Assembly (NCBI GenBank): GCA_027620075.1
Contig: JAQCEY010000004.1
Span: 1-64,000 of the forward strand
Reading direction: 5' to 3'
Length of the DNA stretch: 64,000 nt
Source: Pseudomonadota bacterium
GTDB lineage: Bacteria > Pseudomonadota > Alphaproteobacteria > Rickettsiales > UBA6187
Of the stretch, positions 44,695 through 52,416 are shown piece after piece; positions within the stretch are counted from its first letter, which is position 1; each line of letters begins with the position of its first letter. The position numbers were made by a program, and so were the translations under genes. Under the pieces are notes generated by a model. The model saw only the letters and a program-made list of their open reading frames with translations. It had not been told where the DNA came from and made no database searches.

Positions 44695-44931
44695 ATATTT
44701 TCATTTATTTTGCCATACGCCTATTTATAGTTTTTCCAATAACTTCCGTATGGTTAATAGAGAGATTTTATCCTTGTGGCTCCAGCCCCCCGTAATTCGA
44801 CCGGGTGACATTAACACATAAACGTTATTTAGAAATTACTATAGATGCTAGTAGTATAGTGATATAGAAGTATGAGTATTTGATATTAGGTATATTGTAT
44901 CCTGCAAACGCAAAATCCATTTATTAAAAAA

Positions 44932-45007
44932 TGGTGGGGGAGGAGGGATTTGAACCCCCGACCAAGGCGTTATGAGCGCCCTGCTCTAACCACTGAGCTA
45001 CTCCCCC
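44932..45007 (-). tRNA. tRNA with CAU anticodon (probably tRNA-Ile2, else elongator tRNA-Met)
   Basis: On the minus strand the 76 bases fold as a standard cloverleaf: acceptor GGGGGAG/CTCCCCC, D arm with AGCTCAGTGGTTAGAGC, anticodon loop CTCATAA (anticodon CAT), T loop in GGGGTTCAAATCC and an encoded 3' CCA. The D-arm and variable region (GTGGTTAGAGCAGG and TTGGTC) resemble E. coli tRNA-Ile2, whose C34 is changed to lysidine, more than elongator tRNA-Met. It is not initiator tRNA, since no GGG/CCC flanks the anticodon loop. The 237 bases between moeA and this gene hold nothing that I recognise. Confidence 0.93.
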
Positions 45008-45161
45008 AAAAGGACAAGAGGGGTATAATTAGCCAACAAATAATTATTTTGCAAGTAAAATTATCAGATATCCCTTAAAGTTTTTTACTTAATCGCTCTG
45101 AACTACAAATTTATGGATGAATTATTGATATTTTTTATTTTTATAAGCAATGAGTTAAAAT

Positions 45162-45560
45162 TCAAAAAAGTTTAGAAATTTTTCTCCAAATTAATGTCAA
45201 CACCAAGGCACATATAACTGAAGCAATCACTGTAATTATTAAAGAATCAAAAAATTGCATTAACAATATGCATGATATAAACAAAAATATAAAAAACTCG
45301 ATTAGATAATCAAAAATATTTCTTATTTTTGTCAAAATAAGGAAATCCTCCTTATTCAGAAGATTATTTTTTATTAAATATTTAAATATAAATAAATTTA
45401 TTACAGCATATGAACCTATTATGATCCAATGAGGCAAAGAAAAATAATCATCAACTTCAATATCAAAGTAATTAAATGCTGCCACCGCTATGGCAAGTAG
45501 TAACAACTCTCCAATAATATATCCTATTAAAACACCAATGTTATTTTTTTTATTAGTCAA
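45162..45560 (-). CDS. Hypothetical four-helix membrane protein
   Basis: A 132-residue protein with four predicted helices (about 8-26, 42-60, 82-102 and 105-127). The loop between helices 2 and 3 is charged (KNNLLNKEDFLILTKIRN). Base composition is even more AT-rich than in its neighbours. No ribosome site stands out and no family is recognised. It lies between the tRNA and oxyR, all three on the minus strand. Confidence 0.55.
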   Translation of the reverse strand: MTNKKNNIGVLIGYIIGELLLLAIAVAAFNYFDIEVDDYFSLPHWIIIGSYAVINLFIFKYLIKNNLLNKEDFLILTKIRNIFDYLIEFFIFLFISCILLMQFFDSLIITVIASVICALVLTLIWRKISKLF

Positions 45561-45620
45561 AATTAAAACTCCTAATAAATATTATTAACTTCAAGATTAA
45601 GAAATACATTTCAAAACTAA

Positions 45621-46490
45621 TTACATTAAACTTTGCATTATTTTCAGCAGCAGTTCTTTTTTGACCGAACTGCTACGCCACACCATGCTTATAGTTCTTT
45701 TTGGCGGTGGTTTATGAAAAGGGATATACACCAGAGTGTCATTTTCCCTTACGGCTATTTTCGGGATAAGCGTTATTCCCACATTGGCTATAACCATCTG
45801 CCTCAACGTCTCTAGACTGGTTGCCCTGAACTGCTCTTTTTCCCTAGCCCCTATCAATGAACATATATCTAAAGCCTGCTCCCTCAGGCAATGACCGTCG
45901 TCCATAAGGAGCAGGCTCTCCCCTGATAGCTCGTTCCTGTTTATAACCTTATTGCCTGCAAATTTATGCGAAGGAGGAACGGCAAGCAAAAATTCATCTT
46001 CAAATAATACGCTATGTTCTATTGTAGGGATTTCCATAGGAAGCGGAGTTGCCAAAAATGCCGTATCAATCTCACCGGCAAGCAGCTTCTTGATTAAAAC
46101 TTCTGTTTTTTCTTCAATTAAGAAAATTTTTAGTTTAGGAAAATTTTTTGTTATCTTGGGAATGGCGACAGGTAAAAAATAAGGTGCAAGAGTCGGGAAT
46201 GCCCCTATCCTTATTTCTACAGCCTCAGGGTCTTTAGCTATTTTAATCAGCTCGTCGATACGCTGGGTTTCATCTATTATATTTTTCGCCCGCTCTATTA
46301 TTTTCCGACCGATGTCAGTTACCATCACATGTTTATTGTTACGCTCGAATATTTTTACACCGAAAGCACTTTCAAGCTTTTGAATTTGCATACTAAGTGC
46401 CGGTTGACTGACGTTGCATTCTTCCGCCGCCTTGCCGAAATGGCTATGCTTTGCTATTGAGATAATGTACTGAAAATCACGTATATTCAC
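45621..46490 (-). CDS. oxyR: Peroxide-sensing LysR-type regulator OxyR
   Basis: A 289-residue LysR protein. The N-terminal helix-turn-helix (about 1-60: FGKAAEECNVSQPALSMQIQ) is followed by a substrate-like domain. The OxyR redox pair is visible: GHCLREQALDIC gives the two cysteines with the C-x8-C spacing of E. coli Cys199 and Cys208, followed by the matching FRATSLETLRQMV. Oxidation by H2O2 forms the disulfide and activates transcription. It is divergent from ahpC-ahpD, its expected targets. Confidence 0.95.
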   Translation of the reverse strand: MNIRDFQYIISIAKHSHFGKAAEECNVSQPALSMQIQKLESAFGVKIFERNNKHVMVTDIGRKIIERAKNIIDETQRIDELIKIAKDPEAVEIRIGAFPTLAPYFLPVAIPKITKNFPKLKIFLIEEKTEVLIKKLLAGEIDTAFLATPLPMEIPTIEHSVLFEDEFLLAVPPSHKFAGNKVINRNELSGESLLLMDDGHCLREQALDICSLIGAREKEQFRATSLETLRQMVIANVGITLIPKIAVRENDTLVYIPFHKPPPKRTISMVWRSSSVKKELLLKIMQSLM

Positions 46491-46493
46491 ATC

Positions 46494-46508
46494 ATAAGTA
46501 TAGCTTAT
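46494..46508. promoter_or_regulatory. Possible LysR-type operator at the oxyR start
   Basis: ATAAG and CTTAT form a dyad with five bases between (T-N11-A type spacing), four bases upstream of the oxyR start codon. Its position would suit autoregulation. The call rests on symmetry and place only. Confidence 0.35.
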
Positions 46509-46607
46509 CGTTTATATAAAATCAATATATTATACATATGGCTTTATATAGGTATAATAAAACTATAGGGGCAAGAAAATATAGTAAATTAAGTATATAA
46601 TTACACC

Positions 46608-46693
46608 CGTCATTACCCGAATTTGCGAAGCAAATTATAGGGTAATCTAATGAGATCGCCCTATAGTTTCCTACGGGAACTCGGGCGATGACG
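46608..46693. repeat. Composite palindromic repeat in the oxyR-ahpC gap
   Basis: An 86-base element bounded by CGTCAT and ATGACG. It holds two hairpins: TTACCC-GAATTTGC/GCAAATT-GGGTAA, and GATCGCCC-AGTTTCC/GGGAACT-GGGCGAT. The first arm, AATTTGCGAAGCAAATTATA, is closely matched by the elements at 51490 and 56282. It lies in the oxyR-ahpC control region, so it may affect regulation or simply have inserted there. Confidence 0.75.
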
Positions 46694-46700
46694 TAATTAG

Positions 46701-46716
46701 ATAGTAAAATTACTAT
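46701..46716. promoter_or_regulatory. Palindrome upstream of ahpC, possible OxyR site
   Basis: ATAGTAAAATTACTAT is a perfect 16-base palindrome 50 bases upstream of the ahpC start. It holds the ATAG and CTAT half-sites of OxyR boxes but with eight rather than seven bases between them. It is a tentative operator. Confidence 0.35.
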
Positions 46717-46766
46717 ATTTTGTTCCAAAAGTAAGAAATCAAAAATCAATAATAATGGAGAGTAAA

Positions 46767-47333
46767 ATGTTAGGAGTTGGAGAAAATTTCCCACAGTTTA
46801 ATTTAAAAGCGGTAGACGGAAAACCGTTCAAGGATATAACTATAGATAATGTATTCGTAGATATCGACGAAAAATCATATAAAGGAAAGTGGATGGTAGT
46901 ATTTTTCTACCCCAAAGACTTTACGTTCGTTTGTCCGACTGAAATAGCTGCGTTCGGTGACCTTGTAGAAGAATTTTCAGACAGGGATACGCAGGTGCTT
47001 ACAGGCTCAACCGATAGTGAATTTGTTCACTGGGCGTGGCGTAAGCATCAGGACGAACTGCGTGACCTTCCTTTTCCTATGCTTGCCGATGTAAAGCGTG
47101 AGTTGACATCAGCACTTGGCATTCTTGACAAAAATGAGGGGGTTGCCCAGCGTGCAACTTTCATAGTTGACCCTGACGGCATTATCCGCCACGTAAGCGT
47201 AAACGACCTAAGCGTAGGACGTAACCCGAAAGAGACTTTACGCATATTAGATGCTTTACAAACCGATGAGCTTTGCCCTTGTAACTGGAGCAAGGGTGAT
47301 GAGACTATCGACCTGAAAACAGCTACAAAGTAA
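46767..47333 (+). CDS. ahpC: Alkyl hydroperoxide reductase / peroxiredoxin AhpC
   Basis: A 188-residue 2-Cys peroxiredoxin that reduces H2O2 and organic peroxides. The peroxidatic Cys is in FYPKDFTFVCPTEI, and the C-terminal DELCPCNWSKGD holds the resolving cysteines in the form seen in AhpC proteins that work with AhpD. The ATG at 46767 is chosen because GGAGAG lies five bases before it; an upstream ATG at 46755 overlaps that site. It is divergent from oxyR and followed by a DUF2061 gene and ahpD. Confidence 0.95.
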   Translation: MLGVGENFPQFNLKAVDGKPFKDITIDNVFVDIDEKSYKGKWMVVFFYPKDFTFVCPTEIAAFGDLVEEFSDRDTQVLTGSTDSEFVHWAWRKHQDELRDLPFPMLADVKRELTSALGILDKNEGVAQRATFIVDPDGIIRHVSVNDLSVGRNPKETLRILDALQTDELCPCNWSKGDETIDLKTATK

Positions 47334-47367
47334 CTTTTACATAACAAAACAATGAACGGAGGGTATT

Positions 47368-47601
47368 ATGCATATTTTATTTAAAACAATATCCTATGGT
47401 ATAACGCACATAATCGTTGCTACAATAGTAGCTTACGCCCTGACGGGGAATATTGCCGTAGCACTTAGCATAGGCTTGATAGAACCGATTGTGCAGACTT
47501 TTGTATTCTCCGTTCATGAGCTTATTTGGGAAAAGAAGGTATCTTTTAGCAAATGCTCGCACGATTTTGGATTCGTAAAGAAAATATTAAATGGAAACTA
47601 A
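47368..47601 (+). CDS. DUF2061 membrane protein
   Basis: A 77-residue protein with two hydrophobic segments (about 5-28 and 30-48). The family pattern is K-x2-SYGITHIIVATIVAYALTG, then ALSIGLIEPIVQTFVFSVHE followed by LIWEK. The family is of unknown function. A CGGAGGG ribosome site precedes the ATG. It lies between ahpC and ahpD with gaps of 34 and 21 bases, so it should be expressed with the peroxide-defence genes. Confidence 0.85.
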   Translation: MHILFKTISYGITHIIVATIVAYALTGNIAVALSIGLIEPIVQTFVFSVHELIWEKKVSFSKCSHDFGFVKKILNGN

Positions 47602-47622
47602 CAAATAAGAAGGAATATAACA

Positions 47623-48150
47623 ATGTCAATAAAAGATATACGCTCATCATTGGGTGAGTACGCAAAAGATATAAAATTGAATTTGGGCAACGTATTAACG
47701 GAAGAAGGCTCACCTGACTTAAACCTTAGTCAGATAAACGGTATTGCACTTGCCTCTGTTTATGCTACCAGTAATGAAGAACTAATAAAAGCCGTAGAGA
47801 GTGATGCTAAAGAGCATTTATCCGAAGATGAGGTAAATGCCGCCAAAGCATCTGCTACCGTTATGGCAATGAACAATATATATTACCGCTTTGTTCATCT
47901 GGCATCTGACAAGGATTACGGAAAAATGCCGGCAAATCTGCGTATGAATATAATAGGCAATCCCGGTATTGCGAAAGTTGACTTTGAGCTTTACTCTCTT
48001 GCCGTATCGGCAATAAACGGCTGCGGTATGTGTATAGATGCACATGTAAGGCAGGTTGAAAAGGAGGGTGTAAGCAAGACCGGTATTCAATCCTCAATAA
48101 GGATAGCCTCGGTTATAAACGCTACGGCACAGGCTCTTACTATAGGATAA
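47623..48150 (+). CDS. ahpD: Alkyl hydroperoxide reductase AhpD
   Basis: A 175-residue helical protein of the AhpD/CMD family. The redox pair is in INGCGMCIDAHVRQVEKEGV (C-x2-C with nearby His), as in AhpD, which keeps AhpC reduced with lipoyl proteins as electron source. It ends the ahpC-DUF2061-ahpD unit. No ahpF is present, which fits AhpD being the reductant for the AhpC with CPCNW. Confidence 0.94.
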   Translation: MSIKDIRSSLGEYAKDIKLNLGNVLTEEGSPDLNLSQINGIALASVYATSNEELIKAVESDAKEHLSEDEVNAAKASATVMAMNNIYYRFVHLASDKDYGKMPANLRMNIIGNPGIAKVDFELYSLAVSAINGCGMCIDAHVRQVEKEGVSKTGIQSSIRIASVINATAQALTIG

Positions 48151-48161
48151 AAAAGTGCAAA

Positions 48162-48197
48162 GCCGTCATACATCGAAAGGTTTCGGCGTATGACGGC
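48162..48197. terminator. Hairpin terminator between ahpD and pstS
   Basis: GCCGTCATAC (48162-48171) pairs with GTATGACGGC (48188-48197), with an inner stem CGAAA/TTTCG. On the minus strand it is followed by TTTGCACTTTTTT, so it best serves pstS, but it can also end ahpD transcripts. It shares the GTCAT end of the intergenic palindromes. Confidence 0.55.
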
Positions 48198-48224
48198 GGA
48201 GCGTAGCAATTACCAAAAGAATTA

Positions 48225-49232
48225 CTACTTGCTATTCACAGCATCACTAACATTAGCAAACTCTTCAGCACTTAAGGGTATAAGACCCTTGTCTATCAGA
48301 TATCCTTCTTCACCTATTGCTTTAGAACTCACCAACTCTTTGGCGAACTCCCTTAGACCCGGTGTTTTATCAAGATGTGCGTCTTTTAAGTAAACATATA
48401 ACGGACGTGAAACCGGATAGCTTCCGTCAGCTATATTTTCAAATGTAGGCTCTACTCCGCTTATCTTGGCTCCCTGAACATATGATGAATTCTGGTCAAG
48501 AAAGCTAAAACCGAAAATGCCTAGAGCCTTGTCGTTATTAGAAATTTTTTGTACTATAAGATTGTCATTTTCACCGGTTTCAATAAAAACACCGTCCTCC
48601 CTTATTGCGTGACATGCTTTTTTAAGTGCTTTTTTATCAGGATAAGCCGCTTTGAACTCGGGAAATTTTTCACAGGCATGTTCCATTATCAATTCAACGA
48701 AAGCGTCCCTCGTGCCTGAAGTCGGAGGAGGGCCGTAAATTTCAATATCATTTGCCGGAAGTGACGGATCAATATCACTCCATTTTTTATTCGGATTAGC
48801 AATTAACTTGCCGCCTGAAGGAATCATCTTAGCGAGAGCTTGAAACAACTGCTCCTGTGTCAGATCCATTTGTTCTGCACCCAAAACATTGGCAAGAACA
48901 ATACCGTCATAACCGATTTTTATTTCAGTTATATCCTTAACTCCGTTATTAGTGCATTGCTCACGCTCACTTTGCTTTATCGGACGTGACGCATTTGCAA
49001 GGTCGGTTGTTTGCTCCCCAACACCTTCACAGAATAATTTGAATCCTCCACCGGTACCGGTAGACTCTATTATAGGTGTTTTGAACTGCCCGCTCCTGCC
49101 GAATTCTTCAGCGGCAACAGTTACAAAAGGATATACGGTTGAAGAGCCTGCCGCCCTTATCTGGTTTGACGCAATTGCAGAAGAACCTATTGATGTTATA
49201 AAAATAGATGTACAAATAACTTTTTTTAGCAT
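48225..49232 (-). CDS. pstS: Phosphate ABC transporter substrate-binding protein PstS
   Basis: A 335-residue periplasmic phosphate-binding protein. A signal peptide (about 1-21, ending AIAS) is followed by IRAAGSSTVYPFVTVAAEEF, ESTGTGGGFKLFCEG, LANASRPIKQSE and YGPPPTSGTRDAFVELIMEH, all standard phosphate-site motifs of PstS (the S-T-G-GG and S-G-T-R-D loops). The pstCAB genes do not follow, so it is a solitary gene here. I did not find a convincing Pho box in the 210 bases upstream. Confidence 0.93.
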   Translation of the reverse strand: MLKKVICTSIFITSIGSSAIASNQIRAAGSSTVYPFVTVAAEEFGRSGQFKTPIIESTGTGGGFKLFCEGVGEQTTDLANASRPIKQSEREQCTNNGVKDITEIKIGYDGIVLANVLGAEQMDLTQEQLFQALAKMIPSGGKLIANPNKKWSDIDPSLPANDIEIYGPPPTSGTRDAFVELIMEHACEKFPEFKAAYPDKKALKKACHAIREDGVFIETGENDNLIVQKISNNDKALGIFGFSFLDQNSSYVQGAKISGVEPTFENIADGSYPVSRPLYVYLKDAHLDKTPGLREFAKELVSSKAIGEEGYLIDKGLIPLSAEEFANVSDAVNSK

Positions 49233-49442
49233 TATTATCTCCGGATATTAACAATCTTTAACTATTTAACAGACAATATATTATTTGAAAATAAAATCAA
49301 CACATTTAACTAGAACAATAGAAAGCTTCGAATGTAATAAAAGCATTGTACCTAAATTTCTTTTGTAATGTAATTGCATTAATTTTGCTTTATAATAGAA
49401 GCTATTGAATTTTTTATAAAATTTTAATCTTATTGAGAGTCT

Positions 49443-49799
49443 ATGGGGTATTCTAAACATTGTCCGAAGTGTCGGGGTTCGGGAGCCAGAGGGGGGTGGC
49501 TCGGCTTTTTTTTACTACTCCCTTTTCACTTGTTAGAAATTTTTACCCGTTCATTTTATGTATTGGGCTGGATAATACTGGTTGTAATCACTGTGCTGAT
49601 ACCTGCAATAATTTTTGATGACAAATACGAATATGTCAAAAACCTACCCGAACATATAGTGATATCGGCAACTTGTTTAGTAACTATAATTTTCTTGGTT
49701 ACATTAAAAACCGTTTTTAAATATATACGCTGCAAAGAATGTAACGGCACGGGTTCAACATCAATCGAAAATGAGGAAGATTCCGCCCTGCCAAGCTAG
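49443..49799 (+). CDS. Membrane protein with two DnaJ-type zinc knuckles
   Basis: A 118-residue protein. CPKCRGSG (Cys7, Cys10) near the start and CKECNGTG (Cys97, Cys100) near the end are both CxxCxGxG motifs, as in the DnaJ zinc-binding region. Between them are hydrophobic helices at about 37-57 and 72-93 and a hydrophobic stretch at 19-34. With two main helices both motifs would face the cytoplasm and could build one four-cysteine zinc site. The function is unknown. It stands alone between pstS and the convergent metG. Confidence 0.7.
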   Translation: MGYSKHCPKCRGSGARGGWLGFFLLLPFHLLEIFTRSFYVLGWIILVVITVLIPAIIFDDKYEYVKNLPEHIVISATCLVTIIFLVTLKTVFKYIRCKECNGTGSTSIENEEDSALPS

Positions 49800-49823
49800 G
49801 AAAATCCTCTATGACGGTATGCA

Positions 49824-51431
49824 TTAAGCCGCCTGTTTATTTTCAATACGCGGGAACACACCCTCCGGTTTTGGAAGCGGTGTTTCCGGTTTTAGTGCAT
49901 ATTTTTCGTTGAGGTTAGAAAAATTACGTTCATTCTTATCAATTGCCAACTGGTCTAAAATTTTATTCGCAGCTATAGGTGTAAATGGTTGTAAAATTAT
50001 AGATATTATCCTAATTGTTTCTGCTAACACATATAAAACTGTTGCCATGCGGTCAGGGTCTTCTTTTTTTAATTTCCACGGCTCTTGTTTGTCGATATAG
50101 TTGTTAGCAGCTGAAGATAGTGCAAACAGATTCTCAATTGCATGTGAGAACTCCAACTTATTCATGTGCAAAATGTATTTATCAAGGTGCTTGTGAGTTA
50201 AGTCGAAGAATAATTCTTTATCGCTATCTGTAATTTTAAATTCAGGAACAACGCCATCACAATTCTTAGCAATCATACTAAGCGTTCTTTGTGCCAGATT
50301 GCCGATATTATTGGCAAGGTCGCTATTAATACGTTCTGCCATAGCATCTTTAGAAAAATTTCCGTCATTGCCGAACGGTACTTCACGCATGAGGAAATAT
50401 CTGGTTTGGTCGATACCGAATTGTTCTATAAGTTCTTTTGGAGCGATGACATTGCCAAGTGATTTTGACATTTTTTCGCCTTCAATCGTCCACCAGCCAT
50501 GTGCTACTATTTTTTTAGGCAAAGGCAAATCAGCCGCCATTAAAAAGGCCGGCCAGTAAACCGCATGAAAACGTAGTATGTCCTTACCGACAACATGTAC
50601 GGGGGAATCTTCAGGATTTTGCCAGTATTTTTTATATTCTTTACAGTCCGTATCAGGGAAGCCGATAGCGGTTAAGTAGTTAGTAAGTGCATCTATCCAT
50701 ACATACATAACGTGTTTTTCATCGTCAGGGACAGGCACTCCCCAATTGAACGTAGTGCGGGAAATAGAAAGGTCACGCAACGCACCCTCAACAAAATCCT
50801 TACCGCCACGCACGAAGCTTACTACCTCGTTATATCTTGATTTGGGAGTAATAAAATCAGGGTTTTTCTCGTAAAAATCAAGCAGCTTTTGTTGAAAAGC
50901 GGAAAGTTTGAAGAAATAGCTTTCTTCTTCTACCCATTCAACTTCCGCACCTGTGGGGGCGAGTTTTTTGCCGTCTTTTTCGATTAACTCATCTTCGCCG
51001 TAATATGCCTCATCACGCACAGAGTACCAACCTGCATAGCTATCAGAGTATATATAGCCGTTATCCTTTATCCTGTTCCATAAAGCTTGTGCCGCTTTTT
51101 TATGGCGCTCTTCGGTGGTGCGGATAAAGTCATTGTTGGTGACATTAAGCAGGTTCTCATTTTCTTCATCGGGGCATTTTACCAATGTGCGGAAACGCTT
51201 TGAGACCTCATCGGTGAAACTCTGTGGGTCAATGCCTGCATTTTTGGCCGCTTTATCAACCTTTTGCCCATGTTCGTCTGTGCCTGTTAAAAACTTTACA
51301 TCATAGCCGTCTAGGCGTTTAAACCGTGCCATCACATCGCATGCGATAGTTGTATAGGCATGACCTATATGCGGTGAGTCGTTTACGTAATATATCGGGG
51401 TGGTGATGTAAAAGCTTTTTTTTGTTGTCAT
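49824..51431 (-). CDS. metG: Methionyl-tRNA synthetase
   Basis: A 535-residue class I synthetase. The HIGH motif reads HIGHAYTT near residue 20 and KMSKS is in GEKMSKSLGNVIAPKEL. The catalytic core has FLTGTDEHGQKVDKAA. There is no four-cysteine zinc knuckle in the connective insertion, so it belongs to the zinc-free type, and there is no C-terminal tRNA-binding dimer domain. The anticodon domain includes NNYIDKQEPW. A perfect 14-bp hairpin lies in its leader (51457-51488). Confidence 0.96.
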   Translation of the reverse strand: MTTKKSFYITTPIYYVNDSPHIGHAYTTIACDVMARFKRLDGYDVKFLTGTDEHGQKVDKAAKNAGIDPQSFTDEVSKRFRTLVKCPDEENENLLNVTNNDFIRTTEERHKKAAQALWNRIKDNGYIYSDSYAGWYSVRDEAYYGEDELIEKDGKKLAPTGAEVEWVEEESYFFKLSAFQQKLLDFYEKNPDFITPKSRYNEVVSFVRGGKDFVEGALRDLSISRTTFNWGVPVPDDEKHVMYVWIDALTNYLTAIGFPDTDCKEYKKYWQNPEDSPVHVVGKDILRFHAVYWPAFLMAADLPLPKKIVAHGWWTIEGEKMSKSLGNVIAPKELIEQFGIDQTRYFLMREVPFGNDGNFSKDAMAERINSDLANNIGNLAQRTLSMIAKNCDGVVPEFKITDSDKELFFDLTHKHLDKYILHMNKLEFSHAIENLFALSSAANNYIDKQEPWKLKKEDPDRMATVLYVLAETIRIISIILQPFTPIAANKILDQLAIDKNERNFSNLNEKYALKPETPLPKPEGVFPRIENKQAA

Positions 51432-51456
51432 TGTTCTTATTAATTAAATTTTGTTG

Positions 51457-51488
51457 TTTTCACAAAAGTTTCCTAACTTTTGTGAAAA
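51457..51488. promoter_or_regulatory. Perfect 14-bp hairpin in the metG leader
   Basis: TTTTCACAAAAGTT (51457-51470) and AACTTTTGTGAAAA (51475-51488) form a perfect 14-bp stem with a four-base loop TCCT. It lies 26 bases upstream of the metG start. On either strand it is flanked by few T, so it is not a plain terminator; control of metG is possible. Confidence 0.55.
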
Positions 51489-51489
51489 T

Positions 51490-51536
51490 GGATTCCACTA
51501 TAATTTGTTTTCCTAAACAAATTTACGGGAATGACG
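51490..51536. repeat. Palindromic intergenic repeat
   Basis: GGATTCC ... GGGAATGACG encloses an inner stem AATTTG/CAAATT. Read on the minus strand it is GTCATTCCCGTAAATTTG... with CAAATTATAGTGGAATCC, the same design as the elements at 46608 and 56282. It is adjacent to the metG leader hairpin. Confidence 0.7.
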
Positions 51537-51703
51537 AGAAAAGATTGAAACGGAATATATCAAATATTACTTTTATTACAATAGGGTATTTTATCTAATT
51601 ATCGGGCACATTAAATTATCATAATTGTATAATTTATACTTTACTAATGCGGTACAAGTTACTAACGTACTGATGTTTTTTTACTAACAGTAAGGTTTTA
51701 TTT

Positions 51704-52339
51704 ATGAAATATTCACATATTACCGCAACATTAGCTGTTACTGCGACATCCTCAAGTGCATTTGTGCCACAAAGTTTTACACAAAGAGTCGGCAGACCGC
51801 AAACTTCGTCATCTGAACTATTTTACATTAATGATAATGGTGATTTTAATGAAGGCTATGATAAGTTGAAAAAAAATGATTCGATTTCACCATCTGCAAA
51901 AAATGCTGAATCAAAACAAGAGCTACAACCTAAGGAGTTTGAAAAGGTGGTAGGTCTGGAAAAAAATATAGAAAGGATGGTTAAGCTAGGTGTTCATATA
52001 ATAAATCCATTTCGTAGTGAGCCTTTAACCGAAAGGCAGAAAATGATAAAAGATAATGTGGTTGACCCTATAGCTAAATTAAGTGGCGGATGTGCTTTAA
52101 TAGGTGCGACAGGGGTTTTAGCTGCTGTAGGAGCTGTAAAATTAACGACAGATGCTTTGAACCAAAACTTTCCTGAAACATTTGGACACAAAGAACCAAT
52201 AGAAAGAGTAAATAAAGAACCATCGGAGTCTGCTTATACTTCTTCAGGTTATATAATGGGTGATAGTTATGCTACTAAAATAGCTAGAGAGCACTTGTAT
52301 AAATCGCAACAATCAAATGGACAATCAATTTTCAGATAG
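51704..52339 (+). CDS. Hypothetical exported or membrane protein
   Basis: A 211-residue protein. The start SHITATLAVTATSSSAFVPQ is a weak signal-like segment with Ala at the likely cut site. A polar region follows (about 20-95), with KNAESKQELQPKEFEKV, then a Gly/Ala-rich hydrophobic helix (about 124-146, GGCALIGATGVLAAVGAVKL) and a polar tail with YTSSGYIMGDSYATK. No family is recognised. The layout, with a short hydrophobic hairpin in a polar protein, is seen in some membrane-targeted effectors, but that is speculation. Confidence 0.55.
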   Translation: MKYSHITATLAVTATSSSAFVPQSFTQRVGRPQTSSSELFYINDNGDFNEGYDKLKKNDSISPSAKNAESKQELQPKEFEKVVGLEKNIERMVKLGVHIINPFRSEPLTERQKMIKDNVVDPIAKLSGGCALIGATGVLAAVGAVKLTTDALNQNFPETFGHKEPIERVNKEPSESAYTSSGYIMGDSYATKIAREHLYKSQQSNGQSIFR

Positions 52340-52416
52340 TGCTTGGGCATTTATTATATAAGTTAGCGCCAATGTTTATTTGCTTGCCTACCTAACTACA
52401 TTTATTAGTAAGGGTA

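Noticed and set aside
44932..45007. Initiator tRNA-fMet
   Set aside because: The anticodon stem lacks three G-C pairs next to the loop, and the first acceptor pair is a normal G-C; the D arm resembles tRNA-Ile2.
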